From JAUIET01 sp045106985 (GTDB lineage Bacteria; Pseudomonadota; Gammaproteobacteria; Pseudomonadales; JAUIET01): a stretch of DNA of 64,000 nucleotides. The stretch is from NCBI GenBank assembly GCA_045106985.1, contig JBGCFQ010000020.1:1-64000 (forward strand), written 5' to 3'. The notes under the pieces are model-generated. The model did no database searches and was not told where the DNA came from. It saw only the letters and a program-made list of their open reading frames with translations. The position numbers and the translations under genes were made by a program. Below are positions 1 to 9,192 of the stretch, in pieces (position 1 is the first letter of the stretch; the number at the start of each line of letters is the position of its first letter).

Positions 1-471
1 CACGGCTCGCTAATTGACGTGGTTAACGACATGACTTTTTCTGGCGAATCAGGGCATGAAGTCTCGGTCCTTATCAATGCCGTAGTTGAAAAAGTGGATC
101 AAGAATGGGGCCTAGTGCACGCCAATATAGCAGGCGCAACCTTACTGTTACGCGATGATCTTTTGCAAAGAAACCAACGGTTCAGATTGCGGTTATACGC
201 TCGAGACATTAGCATTTCACTCTCCGCGCATTCTGACAGCAGTATTCTCAACCTTGTTCCAGCGATAGTTTGCTCCCTAAGCCCGGATCGGAATCCGGCA
301 TCAGTTTTGGTGCGCTTAAAACTAAGCAATGGAGAGCAGACGGGCATTGCAGCGACAAAGGGCGAATCAGAAATTATCGCCCAGCTTACGCGCAAATCGG
401 TAGCCAACTTAAATCTGAAAGAAGGGCAGAAAGTGTGGGTCCAAGTAAAATCTGTTGCGATATTGCGCTGA
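1..471 (+). CDS. modC: Molybdate ABC transporter ATP-binding protein ModC, 3' end only
   Basis: The frame is open from the first base of the window to the TGA at 469-471, so this is the C-terminal ~156 residues of a longer protein whose ATPase half lies outside. What remains matches the molybdate-binding (TOBE/Mop) regulatory domain of ModC. A segment reading LRLYARDISISLS is followed by SSILNLVPAIV and ends in WVQVKSVAI, all typical of the ModC tail. ModC couples ATP hydrolysis to molybdate uptake at the inner membrane. A GTG at 19 is only an in-frame codon, not the start. The DUF1214 gene follows after 25 bases behind a good AAGGAGG site. A MobA/MocA-like protein encoded 3.4 kb downstream is another possible molybdenum link. 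Confidence 0.85.
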   Translation, partial: HGSLIDVVNDMTFSGESGHEVSVLINAVVEKVDQEWGLVHANIAGATLLLRDDLLQRNQRFRLRLYARDISISLSAHSDSSILNLVPAIVCSLSPDRNPASVLVRLKLSNGEQTGIAATKGESEIIAQLTRKSVANLNLKEGQKVWVQVKSVAILR

Positions 472-496
472 CTTTCACTAAGGAGGAAAAGTCTGG

Positions 497-1585
497 ATGA
501 GCAATGAAATTGATTTAGAACAAACCTGGGCGGATTTTTGTGACCGGCTAAAGCGCGCCGGTGATGTTATTCAACGTCAATCCTCTCCGAAAACCCCATT
601 TGATACGGCGGAAGGTTATCGTTACCTCAGTAGGCTTGTGCGTGCGGGCCTTGAAAGTCAGGTAGAGTCCAGCAACGCACACTTTCCTCGTTTCTATCAA
701 TTAGCAAACGAAACGATCAAGATTGGTAACGACAACCCTGACAATATCTATCACAACGCTAATCTTGATGGCAGCCTTGATTATCGAATTACCGGTAACC
801 GTGGAACGGTCAACTATTTAAGCTTCGGCACTAAGGCCGGCAGCTACGCAACAACCGGCACGATGGAGCCCACTGGTCAACTGGACGCGGATAACATAGT
901 GTTGGACTCGAGTGGGGGCTTCAAGATAATTGTTAGCACGCGGCGTCCGCAGGACGGCAATTGGCTACCTATGACACCAGATACTTCCAGCTTAATAGTA
1001 CGACAAACCTTCAACGACCGGCTAACGGAGAACCCCGCCACTTACAGCATTGAATGCCTCAACAGCGCAGCGCCCTCCTCGCTTCAACCCGAAGCATTCG
1101 CTGAGCAGCTTTTATCAAGCGCTAACTTTGTAGAAGGAACCGCAAATATTTTTGCAAACTGGATGGAGAGCTACGCGAGCCACATAAACGAATTGCCATA
1201 TGATGACCAAGCGAAATGCCAACAAGCTGGAGGAGACTCCAGCATTCAATACCTGCAAAGCTACTGGCAGCTTGCGGATGACGAAGCTCTCGTAATTCAC
1301 GCCCGAGATATTCCGGAATGCAAAACCTGGAATTTCCAACTTTCAAATTACTGGATGGAATCTTTAGACTATCGCTACCATTGTGTGTCATTTAACAAGC
1401 ACACCGCTCAATATGAAGAGGATGGCAGTGTAAAATTAGTCGTTGCACATCGAAACCCAGGGCCTAACTACAAAAACCATATCGAGACATGCGGTCACAG
1501 CTTAGGAGGTATGTTGTGGCGTTGGGTTGAGGCTGATACTTCGCGGCAATACCCTGTAGAATGTACTGTTACAAAATTGGATTAG
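497..1585 (+). CDS. DUF1214 domain-containing protein
   Basis: This is a 362-residue protein of unknown function. The C-terminal third (roughly residues 250-350) carries the DUF1214 pattern: DEALVIHARDIPECKTWNFQLSNYW, described here only by its key run ALVIH..D.P.C..WNFQLSNYW, then a VVAHRNPGP segment and a final LGGMLWRW. No signal peptide or membrane segment is evident. The ATG at 497 is preceded by AAGGAGG with about 10 bases spacing. A longer paralogue is encoded at 20688-22097. The sulfotransferase gene follows directly on the same strand, so the two are probably co-transcribed. No enzymatic function can be assigned; DUF1214 proteins are often found among lipid or xenobiotic catabolism genes, which is context and not proof. 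Confidence 0.8.
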   Translation: MSNEIDLEQTWADFCDRLKRAGDVIQRQSSPKTPFDTAEGYRYLSRLVRAGLESQVESSNAHFPRFYQLANETIKIGNDNPDNIYHNANLDGSLDYRITGNRGTVNYLSFGTKAGSYATTGTMEPTGQLDADNIVLDSSGGFKIIVSTRRPQDGNWLPMTPDTSSLIVRQTFNDRLTENPATYSIECLNSAAPSSLQPEAFAEQLLSSANFVEGTANIFANWMESYASHINELPYDDQAKCQQAGGDSSIQYLQSYWQLADDEALVIHARDIPECKTWNFQLSNYWMESLDYRYHCVSFNKHTAQYEEDGSVKLVVAHRNPGPNYKNHIETCGHSLGGMLWRWVEADTSRQYPVECTVTKLD

Positions 1586-1629
1586 CGGAGCTACCTAGAC
1601 CCTCCGCGCAACACTTTAACAATGCCCAT

Positions 1630-2808
1630 ATGACCGATATTCCTGAGGTAGTTTTACAAACTGATCAGTTACTGGCTGAGGCCCGTCGTCTAGAAAACAT
1701 GGACGATTTTGGTTCTGATCATTTTCGCCCGGCATTTGAAGTATTGATTAAAGCCCTAAACGAAGAGGCCGGTCTGAATGCTGTAGGGCGGTTTACACAT
1801 TACCAGCGAATTCTGAACAGCCTTAGAAACCGGCTGCGAATGCAAGCTTGGTTGGAACGCTACCCCGAAATATTAGATGAAGAGATTCACAGCCCAGTCG
1901 TAATCGTTGGCCTTGCGCGAACAGGCACAACGTTACTGCACCGCATATTGGCAAACGATACGCGATTTCATGCACCTCTTTGGTACGAAGTAAGAAACCC
2001 TGCCCCTTATATGGATTGGAATGTTGAGGGGCCTGATCAGCGCTTTGAAGAAGCTAAAAGCGAGATAGATGCCCTGCTTGCAGTAAACCCAGAATTCGCT
2101 GCAATACACCCTATGGACCCGCTTGGGGCCGACGAAGAGATTTTGTTGCTTGAGCACAGTTTTTACAGCTATGTACCTAACGCGTTCGCAAATATACCCA
2201 GTTATACAGAATACGTGCAAAAACACGATAATTTGCCCGCATATAGGCACTTAAAGCAACAATTACAGTTTTTACAATGGCAGAAAAAGCGGCGTGGAGA
2301 GCACGCAGAAAGATGGCTTCTGAAAACGCCGCACCACTTACACTTTATGGACCTACTTTTACAGGTGTTTCCTGATGCGCAAATCATCGCCACGCACAGA
2401 GACCCCATCCTATCGATACCGTCTATAACAAGTATGAATTATAACCTCCGGATTACTGGAACGGACGCGCCCGATAAGGCTGAAGTAGCGGCGGAATGGT
2501 CCGAGTTATTTGCCAATGGCGTTCGTCATACCATGGCGGTTAGGCAAAATGCTGAGAAGCAGTTTTTTGATGTGTGGTTTGACGATACTGTGGCGCGCCC
2601 TTTTGAAGTCATTGAGAATATGTACTCATTCCTTTCTATGCCATTCACGTCGATGGCGCGTGCCGCTATGGAGAAACACATAGAGGCGAATAAGCGAGAA
2701 GATCGTCCTGCACACGAGTACACTTTGGAAGAATATGGGTACACCGAAGCGGGTATTGCCAATCAGTTTAAGGAATATTGTGCGAGATTCATCAATGGCA
2801 GGAATTAG
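1630..2808 (+). CDS. Sulfotransferase family protein
   Basis: A 392-residue PAPS-dependent sulfotransferase-like protein. Residues ~91-105 hold the 5'-phosphosulfate loop, VIVGLARTGTTLLHR. Around residues 255-262 the motif HRDP followed by IPS corresponds to the 3'-phosphate-binding region. The C-terminus has the HEYTLEEYGYTEAGI type of ending common in bacterial members. Such enzymes move sulfate from PAPS to a hydroxyl or amine on a lipid, sugar or small molecule; the acceptor here is unknown. The frame extends upstream to 1561, overlapping the DUF1214 gene, but ATG at 1630 gives a normal N-terminus. Its end overlaps the pldA start by 14 bases. PAPS could come from the sat-cysC genes at 23.8-25.6 kb. 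Confidence 0.82.
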   Translation: MTDIPEVVLQTDQLLAEARRLENMDDFGSDHFRPAFEVLIKALNEEAGLNAVGRFTHYQRILNSLRNRLRMQAWLERYPEILDEEIHSPVVIVGLARTGTTLLHRILANDTRFHAPLWYEVRNPAPYMDWNVEGPDQRFEEAKSEIDALLAVNPEFAAIHPMDPLGADEEILLLEHSFYSYVPNAFANIPSYTEYVQKHDNLPAYRHLKQQLQFLQWQKKRRGEHAERWLLKTPHHLHFMDLLLQVFPDAQIIATHRDPILSIPSITSMNYNLRITGTDAPDKAEVAAEWSELFANGVRHTMAVRQNAEKQFFDVWFDDTVARPFEVIENMYSFLSMPFTSMARAAMEKHIEANKREDRPAHEYTLEEYGYTEAGIANQFKEYCARFINGRN

Positions 2809-3841
2809 AGCAACTGTGCTGCAAGATTATTTAGCGTTAGCCCTTATGCTGACATTGGGGCTTGCACAGGCCGCCCAAGCAGAGACAATATCCGAAGAGA
2901 TTATTAACGAAGACATTAGCGATGCTTGTTTGCTGGACCAATTAAAGCAATCTGGCGATGCCGTGACCATTGGCGAGTTGAAAGCGCGGTGTCAAGAACG
3001 AGCAAATGACCCAACCTTGTCTTTAGTATTAGACCGCAGGCTTCGCGAACGCGCAACGGCGGGCATTCGCTCGATTTTAACCCCGCATAACAGAAATTAT
3101 ATGATGCCCGTATCTTATTTGGGCGACCCAAACGAAGAACCCTATAGAGATGCCATTCCTGAATTCGCTGCGGACAGGGAGCTAAACACAACAGAAATAA
3201 AATTTCAGCTCAGCCTTAAGTTCAACATAATTAATGATCTGTTGTTAAAAGACGACAGCGTGCATTTTGGTTTTACAGCTCTTTCTTTTTGGCAGGCATA
3301 CAATAGCGACATCTCAGCGCCTTTTCGTGAGACAAACTATGAGCCTGAGTTGTTTTGGACAGCCCCCATTGACTGGCGGCCATTTGCTCTTAACGCTAAT
3401 GTGATGAGCATCGGTTTCAGCCATCAATCAAATGGACAAACGGGTACCCTGTCTAGAAGTTGGAATCGGATATATGCAAATTTCGTTTGGGAGAAAAATC
3501 GCTTTGTGTTCAGCTTGAAGCCCTGGTGGAGAATTCCTGAAGATGAAAAGGAAGACCGCTTGCAAGCCGAAGGTGACGACAATCCCGACATAGAAAGATA
3601 CCTGGGCCATTTTGAATTCACCACTTCCTACCGTCGCAAGGATCAGGAATTTAGCCTTAAACTGCGTAATAATCTGCGATCAAGCAATAAGGGTGCCGTA
3701 CAACTCGACTACACATTTCCGCTGTGGCGAGGTATTCGAGGCTTTGCCCAGTATTTTAATGGCTATGGTGAAAGTTTGATTGATTACAACGCGAATGTAG
3801 AACGTTTTGGCGTAGGCATTCTGTTGTCCGATCTTCTTTAA
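2795..3841 (+). CDS. pldA: Outer membrane phospholipase A (OMPLA)
   Basis: A 348-residue precursor of the outer-membrane beta-barrel phospholipase A1. Starting at ATG 2795 gives a hydrophobic signal peptide ending near AQAAQAE. The active-site run GFSHQSNG places the catalytic His at about 210 and Ser at about 212, and the Asn of SRSWNR at about 224 completes the His-Ser-Asn triad with the same spacing as in E. coli. An N-terminal insert of about 65 residues precedes the barrel, and Cys44 and Cys66 there could form a disulfide. The start overlaps the sulfotransferase stop, suggesting translational coupling. The enzyme removes misplaced phospholipids from the outer leaflet. The upstream in-frame ATG at 2735 is less likely because it buries the signal peptide. 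Confidence 0.87.
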   Translation: MAGIRATVLQDYLALALMLTLGLAQAAQAETISEEIINEDISDACLLDQLKQSGDAVTIGELKARCQERANDPTLSLVLDRRLRERATAGIRSILTPHNRNYMMPVSYLGDPNEEPYRDAIPEFAADRELNTTEIKFQLSLKFNIINDLLLKDDSVHFGFTALSFWQAYNSDISAPFRETNYEPELFWTAPIDWRPFALNANVMSIGFSHQSNGQTGTLSRSWNRIYANFVWEKNRFVFSLKPWWRIPEDEKEDRLQAEGDDNPDIERYLGHFEFTTSYRRKDQEFSLKLRNNLRSSNKGAVQLDYTFPLWRGIRGFAQYFNGYGESLIDYNANVERFGVGILLSDLL

Positions 3842-3847
3842 TCAAGC

Positions 3848-4432
3848 ATGTCTAAGGTACCTCATGCCCAAGTAGTGCTTCTCGCAGCTGGGTCCAGCAA
3901 ACGCTTCAATGGCGACAAGAGAAAAGCCCTCATGCCCAGTGGGGCAACTATTTGGCAAAGCAGTTTACGACTTTACTCAGCATGCGGACTAAGCGGCTTA
4001 GTTGTAGTAAAGAACAACGAACAAGAGTATTTCGCTGAGCGCTTGCCTGATTCGTTTGAAGCTATTGAGTGCGCAAACGCAAACGAGGGCATGTGGGCCT
4101 CAAGAGCTTATGCGATTTCAAAATTGACCTCGGACTATGCAATCATTGCTCTCGCTGATATGCCTTTTATACAACCCAAAACGATTCAAGCTTTATTACA
4201 CATGCTGGGGACAGGTTCGATAATCCAACCAACGTTCAACTCACAGGCCGGCCACCCTAAAATATTTCACCGCTCGCTGTTTTCACAACTGAGCGGCTGC
4301 ACGAGTAGTCAGGAGGCCAAGGCCCTAATTAGCAAAAATAATGATTCATTGGTAAATGTAAATGTTGATGACGCCGGCATTCTGCGCGACATTGATTATC
4401 GCGCAGACATACCGGAAAACTTCGTTGTTTAG
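3848..4432 (+). CDS. MobA/MocA-like nucleotidyltransferase (NTP_transf_3 family)
   Basis: A 194-residue protein with the N-terminal nucleotide-binding loop VVLLAAGSSKRFNGDKRKAL, the GxG..RFG..K signature of MobA/MocA-type cytidylyl- or guanylyltransferases. An acidic metal-binding stretch ALADMPFI follows near residue 100, and a GHPKIF motif near 140 corresponds to the substrate-proximal G-x-P element. Family members attach CMP or GMP to molybdopterin during cofactor maturation. MocA (CTP-using) is the closest guess, but the first glycine-rich loop is not canonical (GSSKRFNGDK rather than GRSRRFG), so the substrate is uncertain. The gene begins 6 bases after the pldA stop and meets ugd tail to tail with only 5 bases between stop codons. 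Confidence 0.72.
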   Translation: MSKVPHAQVVLLAAGSSKRFNGDKRKALMPSGATIWQSSLRLYSACGLSGLVVVKNNEQEYFAERLPDSFEAIECANANEGMWASRAYAISKLTSDYAIIALADMPFIQPKTIQALLHMLGTGSIIQPTFNSQAGHPKIFHRSLFSQLSGCTSSQEAKALISKNNDSLVNVNVDDAGILRDIDYRADIPENFVV

Positions 4433-4437
4433 AATGC

Positions 4438-5745
4438 CTAGCCTAAGCGGCCTACAGAGGTGTATTTGAAGCCTTGTTTTTTCATATGCTTCGGATCATA
4501 AACGTTACGCAAGTCTATAAAATGCGTGTCATTCATGTCTTTCTTGAGACGGCGTAAGTCCAGAGAGCGATACTGATTCCACTCCGTCATTAGAACAATC
4601 GCATCCACACCTTTTGCGGCTTCGTAAGCATCATCAAAGTAGCTTACATCACCGGGCAAAAGACTACGGGCTTGTTCAACGCCTTTCGGGTCGTGGGCAC
4701 GAATGACAGCGCCCTTATCCATCAATGGCGGTATTATCGCGATTGACGGTGAGTCACGCATATCGTCAGTTTCAGGCTTGAAGGTAAGACCAAATACAGC
4801 AATCTTTTTACCTGCCACATCGCCGAGGGCTGTCTTAATCTTGTTAACCATACGGGCCTTTTGCGCATCGTTTACGTCGACAACCGCCTCTACTATTCTA
4901 AGTGAAATATCGTTTTCCTGAGCAATGCGAATTAAAGCGGTAGTGTCCTTAGGAAAACAGGATCCGCCATAACCTGGCCCAGGGTGTAAAAACTTACGAC
5001 CGATACGACCGTCTAAACCCATGCCCTTCGCGACTTCATGAACGTCGGCACCAACACTTTCGCATAAGCTTGAAATTTCATTGATAAAGCTTATTTTTGT
5101 TGCCAAAAAGGCATTGGCAGCGTACTTCGTAAGTTCTGCACTCTCCAAGCCAGTACACAGAATGGGAGCCTCAATGAGATTAATGGGTCGGTAAAGTTCG
5201 CGAAGCAGGTCTTCAGCGCGTTCGGTTTCCACTCCCAGCACCACTCGATCTGGACGCATGAAATCACTTATCGCAGCGCCCTCTCTCAAAAACTCAGGGT
5301 TGGATGCAATATCGAAATCAGCCTCTGGATTGTGTTCTTTAACAATTCTCTGAACCTGGCGAGCTGTGCCAACAGGTACCGTCGACTTATTGACTATCAC
5401 GGTATAACCACTAAGCAAAGGCGCAATATTCTTTGCAGCTTCGTAGACATAGGTCAAGTCAGCGTGTCCGTCACCACGGCGTGTTGGTGTACCAACGGCT
5501 ATGAAGATAATGTCTGCGTCGGGAACAGCCGATTTGATGTCGGTGGAAAAACGCAATCGCCCAGCATCCACATTTTTTGCTACCAATAGGTCCAGACCTG
5601 GTTCGTAAATCGGAATTTCACCACGGCTAAGGCTGCTTACACGTTCTTCATTAACGTCAACACAGCAGACGTTTGCGCCAAACTCGGCAAAACAACTTCC
5701 TGAGACCAAGCCCACATACCCAGCACCAATCATCACTACATTCAT
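4438..5745 (-). CDS. ugd: UDP-glucose 6-dehydrogenase
   Basis: The 435-residue protein has all landmarks of the UDP-glucose/GDP-mannose dehydrogenase family. The N-terminal Rossmann loop is VMIGAGYVGLVSG (residues 4-16). NKSTVPVGT lies near 119-127 and SNPEFLREG near 148-156. The catalytic cysteine is Cys263 in GPGYGGSCFPKDT, and a C-terminal UDP-binding domain contains GLTFKPETDDMRDSP. It oxidises UDP-glucose twice with NAD to UDP-glucuronate for capsule, exopolysaccharide or lipid A modification. It is a lone gene here, convergent with the nucleotidyltransferase and divergent from mscL, with about 255 bases of shared upstream DNA. Confidence 0.95.
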   Translation of the reverse strand: MNVVMIGAGYVGLVSGSCFAEFGANVCCVDVNEERVSSLSRGEIPIYEPGLDLLVAKNVDAGRLRFSTDIKSAVPDADIIFIAVGTPTRRGDGHADLTYVYEAAKNIAPLLSGYTVIVNKSTVPVGTARQVQRIVKEHNPEADFDIASNPEFLREGAAISDFMRPDRVVLGVETERAEDLLRELYRPINLIEAPILCTGLESAELTKYAANAFLATKISFINEISSLCESVGADVHEVAKGMGLDGRIGRKFLHPGPGYGGSCFPKDTTALIRIAQENDISLRIVEAVVDVNDAQKARMVNKIKTALGDVAGKKIAVFGLTFKPETDDMRDSPSIAIIPPLMDKGAVIRAHDPKGVEQARSLLPGDVSYFDDAYEAAKGVDAIVLMTEWNQYRSLDLRRLKKDMNDTHFIDLRNVYDPKHMKKQGFKYTSVGRLG

Positions 5746-6000
5746 ACAGAGGTTCCAATTCCTTAATTAATGAGCGCGTTAAACGCGTCTTGTTCAAAGT
5801 GTAGCGCAGTTCAATGGCCACTGGTCAAATAAGTAATTCACGTTATGTTGTGAAGCTAAAGCATTGAATTGAATAAATTATATACACGGTTTTACATTTT
5901 ATAATTTGCTTTCTACAAGCCTTTAGGTTCAAATTCACTAGTGCGCTCCTTTCGAGAGTACAAATAATAAGCAACAACAATTTTGATTAGGGGACCAACA

Positions 6001-6402
6001 ATGAGCATGATGAGTGAGTTTAAAGATTTCGCAGTACGCGGCAATGTAGTCGACATGGCAGTAGGTATCGTTATAGGGGCAGCGTTCGGTAAGATCGTTT
6101 CATCCTTTGTAGCGGATGTGGTAATGCCACCAATCGGCCTGATGGTCGGTGGTGTAGATTTCAGCAAACTAGCCATTACCTTACAAGAAGCCTCTGCAGA
6201 GGTTGAAGCAGTAACGATAAACTACGGTTCATTCTTGCAAAACGTATTTGATTTTGTGATTGTCGCATTTGCTATATTCATGGTGATCAAGGGTATGAAT
6301 AGCATGAAGAAAGAAGAAGAAGCCGCGCCTGAAGCTCCAGCAGAGCCAAGCACGGAAGAGGTATTGTTAACAGAAATACGAGACCTATTGAGCAAGCAGT
6401 AA
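6001..6402 (+). CDS. mscL: Large-conductance mechanosensitive channel MscL
   Basis: A 133-residue inner-membrane protein that forms a homopentameric pore releasing solutes during hypo-osmotic shock. It has the expected order: an amphipathic N-terminal helix (MSEFKDFAVRGNVVDMAVG), a glycine-rich TM1 (IVIGAAFGKIVSSFVADVVMPPIG), a periplasmic loop, TM2 around residues 78-100, and a charged cytoplasmic helix ending EIRDLLSKQ. ATG at 6001 has an AGGGGA site six bases upstream, so the TTG extension at 5983 is rejected. A TATAAT at 5899-5904 is a possible -10 element, without a convincing -35. Confidence 0.95.
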   Translation: MSMMSEFKDFAVRGNVVDMAVGIVIGAAFGKIVSSFVADVVMPPIGLMVGGVDFSKLAITLQEASAEVEAVTINYGSFLQNVFDFVIVAFAIFMVIKGMNSMKKEEEAAPEAPAEPSTEEVLLTEIRDLLSKQ

Positions 6403-6412
6403 CTTTAAAATA

Positions 6413-6453
6413 CCCAGCGTAGCCTGCACTATTGTGTGACAGGGTACGCTGGG
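6413..6453. terminator. Long imperfect hairpin between mscL and prc
   Basis: CCCAGCGTA at 6413-6421 is the exact reverse complement of TACGCTGGG at 6445-6453. Inside it CCTG (6423-6426) pairs with CAGG (6440-6443), giving a stem of 13 pairs interrupted by one G-G mismatch. There is no T-run after it on the plus strand; on the minus strand it is followed by TATTTTAAAG. It is probably the end of the mscL transcript. Confidence 0.5.
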
Positions 6454-6529
6454 AGCTCTGGTGCTGATGGGCTACAATATGGTTTGAGCCTTGAGCTGTC
6501 GGAGAATTATTATTATCACCTCGTATCGA

Positions 6530-8662
6530 ATGCGGTTAACCACACTGCTTCTAGGCTTGTGTTGGAGCGTAAATGCGCTCTCTGCGGCCCAGCTAACAAC
6601 CATTGAGTTTACTGAGAAGCAATCACGCACTGCGCGCGAGGTCATTCAAAGACTCAGCCGCAACCATTACGAAGACATTAAGTTTGGAGACGAGCTTTCA
6701 TCCAAACTGTTTGACCAGTATTTAACCAACTTAGACCCCGCTAAAAGCTTCTTTACACAGCAAGACGTAGAACGATTTGAGAAATACCGCTTTACGCTTG
6801 ATGACCAGCTTAAAAAAGGCGACCTCAGTCCTGGCTATACTATATTTACCCGCTATCAGGCCCTGTTAATAAGCCGGCTTGAGCATAATCTAAGTATATT
6901 GCCCATGCTGGTAAAAAACTTCGATTACAGCAAAGATCAGGAACTCGAAACAGATAGAAGCGAACTGCCCTGGCCTAAAACAGCTAAAGCGGCCGACGAG
7001 CTTTGGTACAAAAGAATAAAAGCCAGCGCGCTGAATCTGAAGTTGGCTGAAAAAGACAACGAAGAAATCGAGTCTTTATTGACCAAGCGATTTAATAATC
7101 AGATTTTGCGCCTAAAGCAGATGAACAGTCAGGATGTTTTTCAGGTATTCCTAAATTCGCTGACACAACTTTACGATCCACACACCAGTTACCTTTCGCC
7201 GCGTAATTCAGAAAACTTCAATATCAATATGAGCTTGTCTCTAGAAGGTATTGGGGCTGTTTTACAGCGAGAAGAAGAAAATACAAAAGTAGTTCGACTA
7301 GTGCCCGCCGGTCCAGCCGATAAGCATGGCGTACTGAAGCCGGCTGATAAAATCATTGCGGTAGGTCAGGGAGAAACTGAAGAGCTTGTAGATGTAGTGG
7401 GCTGGCGTCTTGACGAGGTTGTAGAGCTCATTCGCGGACCCAAGGGAACCAAGGTGCGCTTGCAATTAATTCCTGCAAATGCCGCCGCTGGTGAAGAGTC
7501 CAAGGTGATAACGATTGTGCGTAACAAGGTGAAGCTTGAGGAGCAATCAGCGCAGGCAACCACAATAGAGCTGATCAAAGACGATAAACTAGTAAAGGTT
7601 GGGGTAATAGACATCCCCACTTTCTACATTGATTTCGACGCCCGACGTCGAGGAGACCCGAACTTCAGGAGTACGACAGGCGACGTACAGCGGTTAATTG
7701 GTGAGTTACAAGCTGATGGCGTAGAAGGAATTATAATCGACCTACGCGACAACGGAGGCGGTTCTCTCTATGAGGCAAATGCACTCACGCGATTGTTTAT
7801 AGACTCTGGACCAACTGTTCTTATAAGGCATGCCAATTCTCGGGTAGACAAAGAACCACGCTCTAGTTTCAGCTCAGCCTATTATACGGGCCCAGTAGCT
7901 GTGCTTATCAATCGCCTCAGTGCCTCTGCATCAGAAATATTTGCGGCGGCAATACAAGATTATGACCGCGGCATTATTCTCGGTGGTCGATCATTTGGTA
8001 AAGGCACCGTACAATCTCTCACGCAGCTGACGGAAGGTCACCTTAAACTTACTGAATCGAAGTTTTACCGCGTCTCGGGTGGCAGCACCCAACACCGCGG
8101 AGTCATCCCTGACATCCTATTTCCTGAACTGTATGATCTGGACCAGGTTGGCGAGAGTGCTTTGGATCATGCCCTTAGCTGGGATGAAATTCACGCCGTA
8201 AGGCATGAGCATTACCATCCCCTAGACAAATCATTGCCGGCACTTACCAAGCTGCACGACGAACGAGTGAAGTCAGACCCAGATTTCATCTATCTGAGAG
8301 ACCAGATTGCTCTATTAACGGAGTCTCGTGCACGAACGAGAGTATCGCTAAACGAGTCAGCACGCATCGCGCAGCGCGAACGCGATAAGGCGGCTGAACT
8401 GGGTATTGAAAACAAGCGCCGAAGATTGAAAGGCCTAGAGGAGCTTACAAGTCTTAGTGAAGACACCGATGATTCTTCTGAAGAAGGAGATGAAACCGCA
8501 GCAGCTGAAAGCACTTCAGCAGCAGATGACGCGGCTGAGGAAGAAGAAAAGGACAATACCGACCCTTTTCTTCAAGAAGCAGGATTGATCTTGCTGGATT
8601 CAGCCCCAGCGTTTGACGAAATTGTGGGTCGTTATCCAACTAAAAGAACGCTTACTCCCTAG
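6530..8662 (+). CDS. prc: Tail-specific (C-terminal processing) protease Prc/Tsp
   Basis: A 710-residue periplasmic serine protease of family S41. A signal peptide (MRLTTLLLGLCWSVNALSAA) supports ATG 6530 over the TTG at 6491. A long N-terminal helical region includes the NLDPAKSFFTQQDV signature, followed by a PDZ domain near residues 240-330 (EGIGAVLQREEENTKV onward). The catalytic part contains DLRDNGGGSL. The Ser-Lys dyad is Ser466 in SASASEIF and Lys491 in FGKGTVQS, with the same 25-residue spacing as E. coli Prc. The C-terminal DUF3340-like region has an acidic, Glu/Asp/Ala-rich insert near residues 640-690. The enzyme trims FtsI and degrades peptidoglycan hydrolases and tagged proteins. 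Confidence 0.94.
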   Translation: MRLTTLLLGLCWSVNALSAAQLTTIEFTEKQSRTAREVIQRLSRNHYEDIKFGDELSSKLFDQYLTNLDPAKSFFTQQDVERFEKYRFTLDDQLKKGDLSPGYTIFTRYQALLISRLEHNLSILPMLVKNFDYSKDQELETDRSELPWPKTAKAADELWYKRIKASALNLKLAEKDNEEIESLLTKRFNNQILRLKQMNSQDVFQVFLNSLTQLYDPHTSYLSPRNSENFNINMSLSLEGIGAVLQREEENTKVVRLVPAGPADKHGVLKPADKIIAVGQGETEELVDVVGWRLDEVVELIRGPKGTKVRLQLIPANAAAGEESKVITIVRNKVKLEEQSAQATTIELIKDDKLVKVGVIDIPTFYIDFDARRRGDPNFRSTTGDVQRLIGELQADGVEGIIIDLRDNGGGSLYEANALTRLFIDSGPTVLIRHANSRVDKEPRSSFSSAYYTGPVAVLINRLSASASEIFAAAIQDYDRGIILGGRSFGKGTVQSLTQLTEGHLKLTESKFYRVSGGSTQHRGVIPDILFPELYDLDQVGESALDHALSWDEIHAVRHEHYHPLDKSLPALTKLHDERVKSDPDFIYLRDQIALLTESRARTRVSLNESARIAQRERDKAAELGIENKRRRLKGLEELTSLSEDTDDSSEEGDETAAAESTSAADDAAEEEEKDNTDPFLQEAGLILLDSAPAFDEIVGRYPTKRTLTP

Positions 8663-8719
8663 AGACTGTCGAGATATACCATACTATTAGGACTGTGCCG
8701 GCTAGGAATAGGCCGTACT

Positions 8720-8740
8720 GGACTTTCTGAGTGAAAGCCC
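8720..8740. terminator. Hairpin between convergent prc and ytoQ
   Basis: GGACTTTC (8720-8727) and GAAAGCCC (8733-8740) form an eight-pair stem with loop TGAGT. Read on the minus strand, the one imperfect position becomes a G-U wobble, so it fits best as the terminator of ytoQ, whose stop lies 15 bases away. There is no strong T-run. Confidence 0.35.
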
Positions 8741-8754
8741 ATAAATGCCCTACT

Positions 8755-9192
8755 CTAGCTGCAAACGTGTTTTAGTAGCCCCACCACCTGCTCAGGTGTT
8801 TTAGCCCAGGCCATTGCGGCAGCATCTACTTCCTTGAGAGGGTGAATAATGTCTTCGTCGTGCAGAGTAATGTAAGGCGTACTCATCGCGGCACAAAAAC
8901 CTGCGTCGAACGCAGCGTTCCACTGCTTGTATTTGTCTCCAAACCGAATGACAGCAATGTCACAACTCTCTATTAGAGACTTAATTCGTATTGCATTCAC
9001 TTTGGCCGACTTGTGATCGCGCCAAAAGCTATTGTCTTCGGCACCAAGTAAGTCGCCTGCCGCATCGCTGGCTTCGTGGTTGGTAACGGCTGACGAAAAG
9101 GACACTGGCAAGTCTAACTGCTCGCAACCTTCTATAATTTTTTCACGCCAATCGGTATGAATTTCGCCAGACAAATAGATGTTAAAATGCAT
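8755..9192 (-). CDS. YtoQ family protein
   Basis: A 145-residue soluble protein matching the YtoQ family throughout. The start reads FNIYLSGEIHTDWREKI, the middle SSAVTNHEASDAAGDLLG, then DNSFWRDHKSAKVNAIR, and later IRFGDKYKQWNAAFDAGFCAAM. The fold is thought to be related to nucleoside 2-deoxyribosyltransferases and TIR-like proteins, but no reaction is established for YtoQ. The ATG at 9192 has an AAGGAGTATC-type site upstream. It is divergent from the LLM flavin enzyme gene across about 160 bases that contain a small palindrome TGTCAGACA. Confidence 0.82.
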   Translation of the reverse strand: MHFNIYLSGEIHTDWREKIIEGCEQLDLPVSFSSAVTNHEASDAAGDLLGAEDNSFWRDHKSAKVNAIRIKSLIESCDIAVIRFGDKYKQWNAAFDAGFCAAMSTPYITLHDEDIIHPLKEVDAAAMAWAKTPEQVVGLLKHVCS

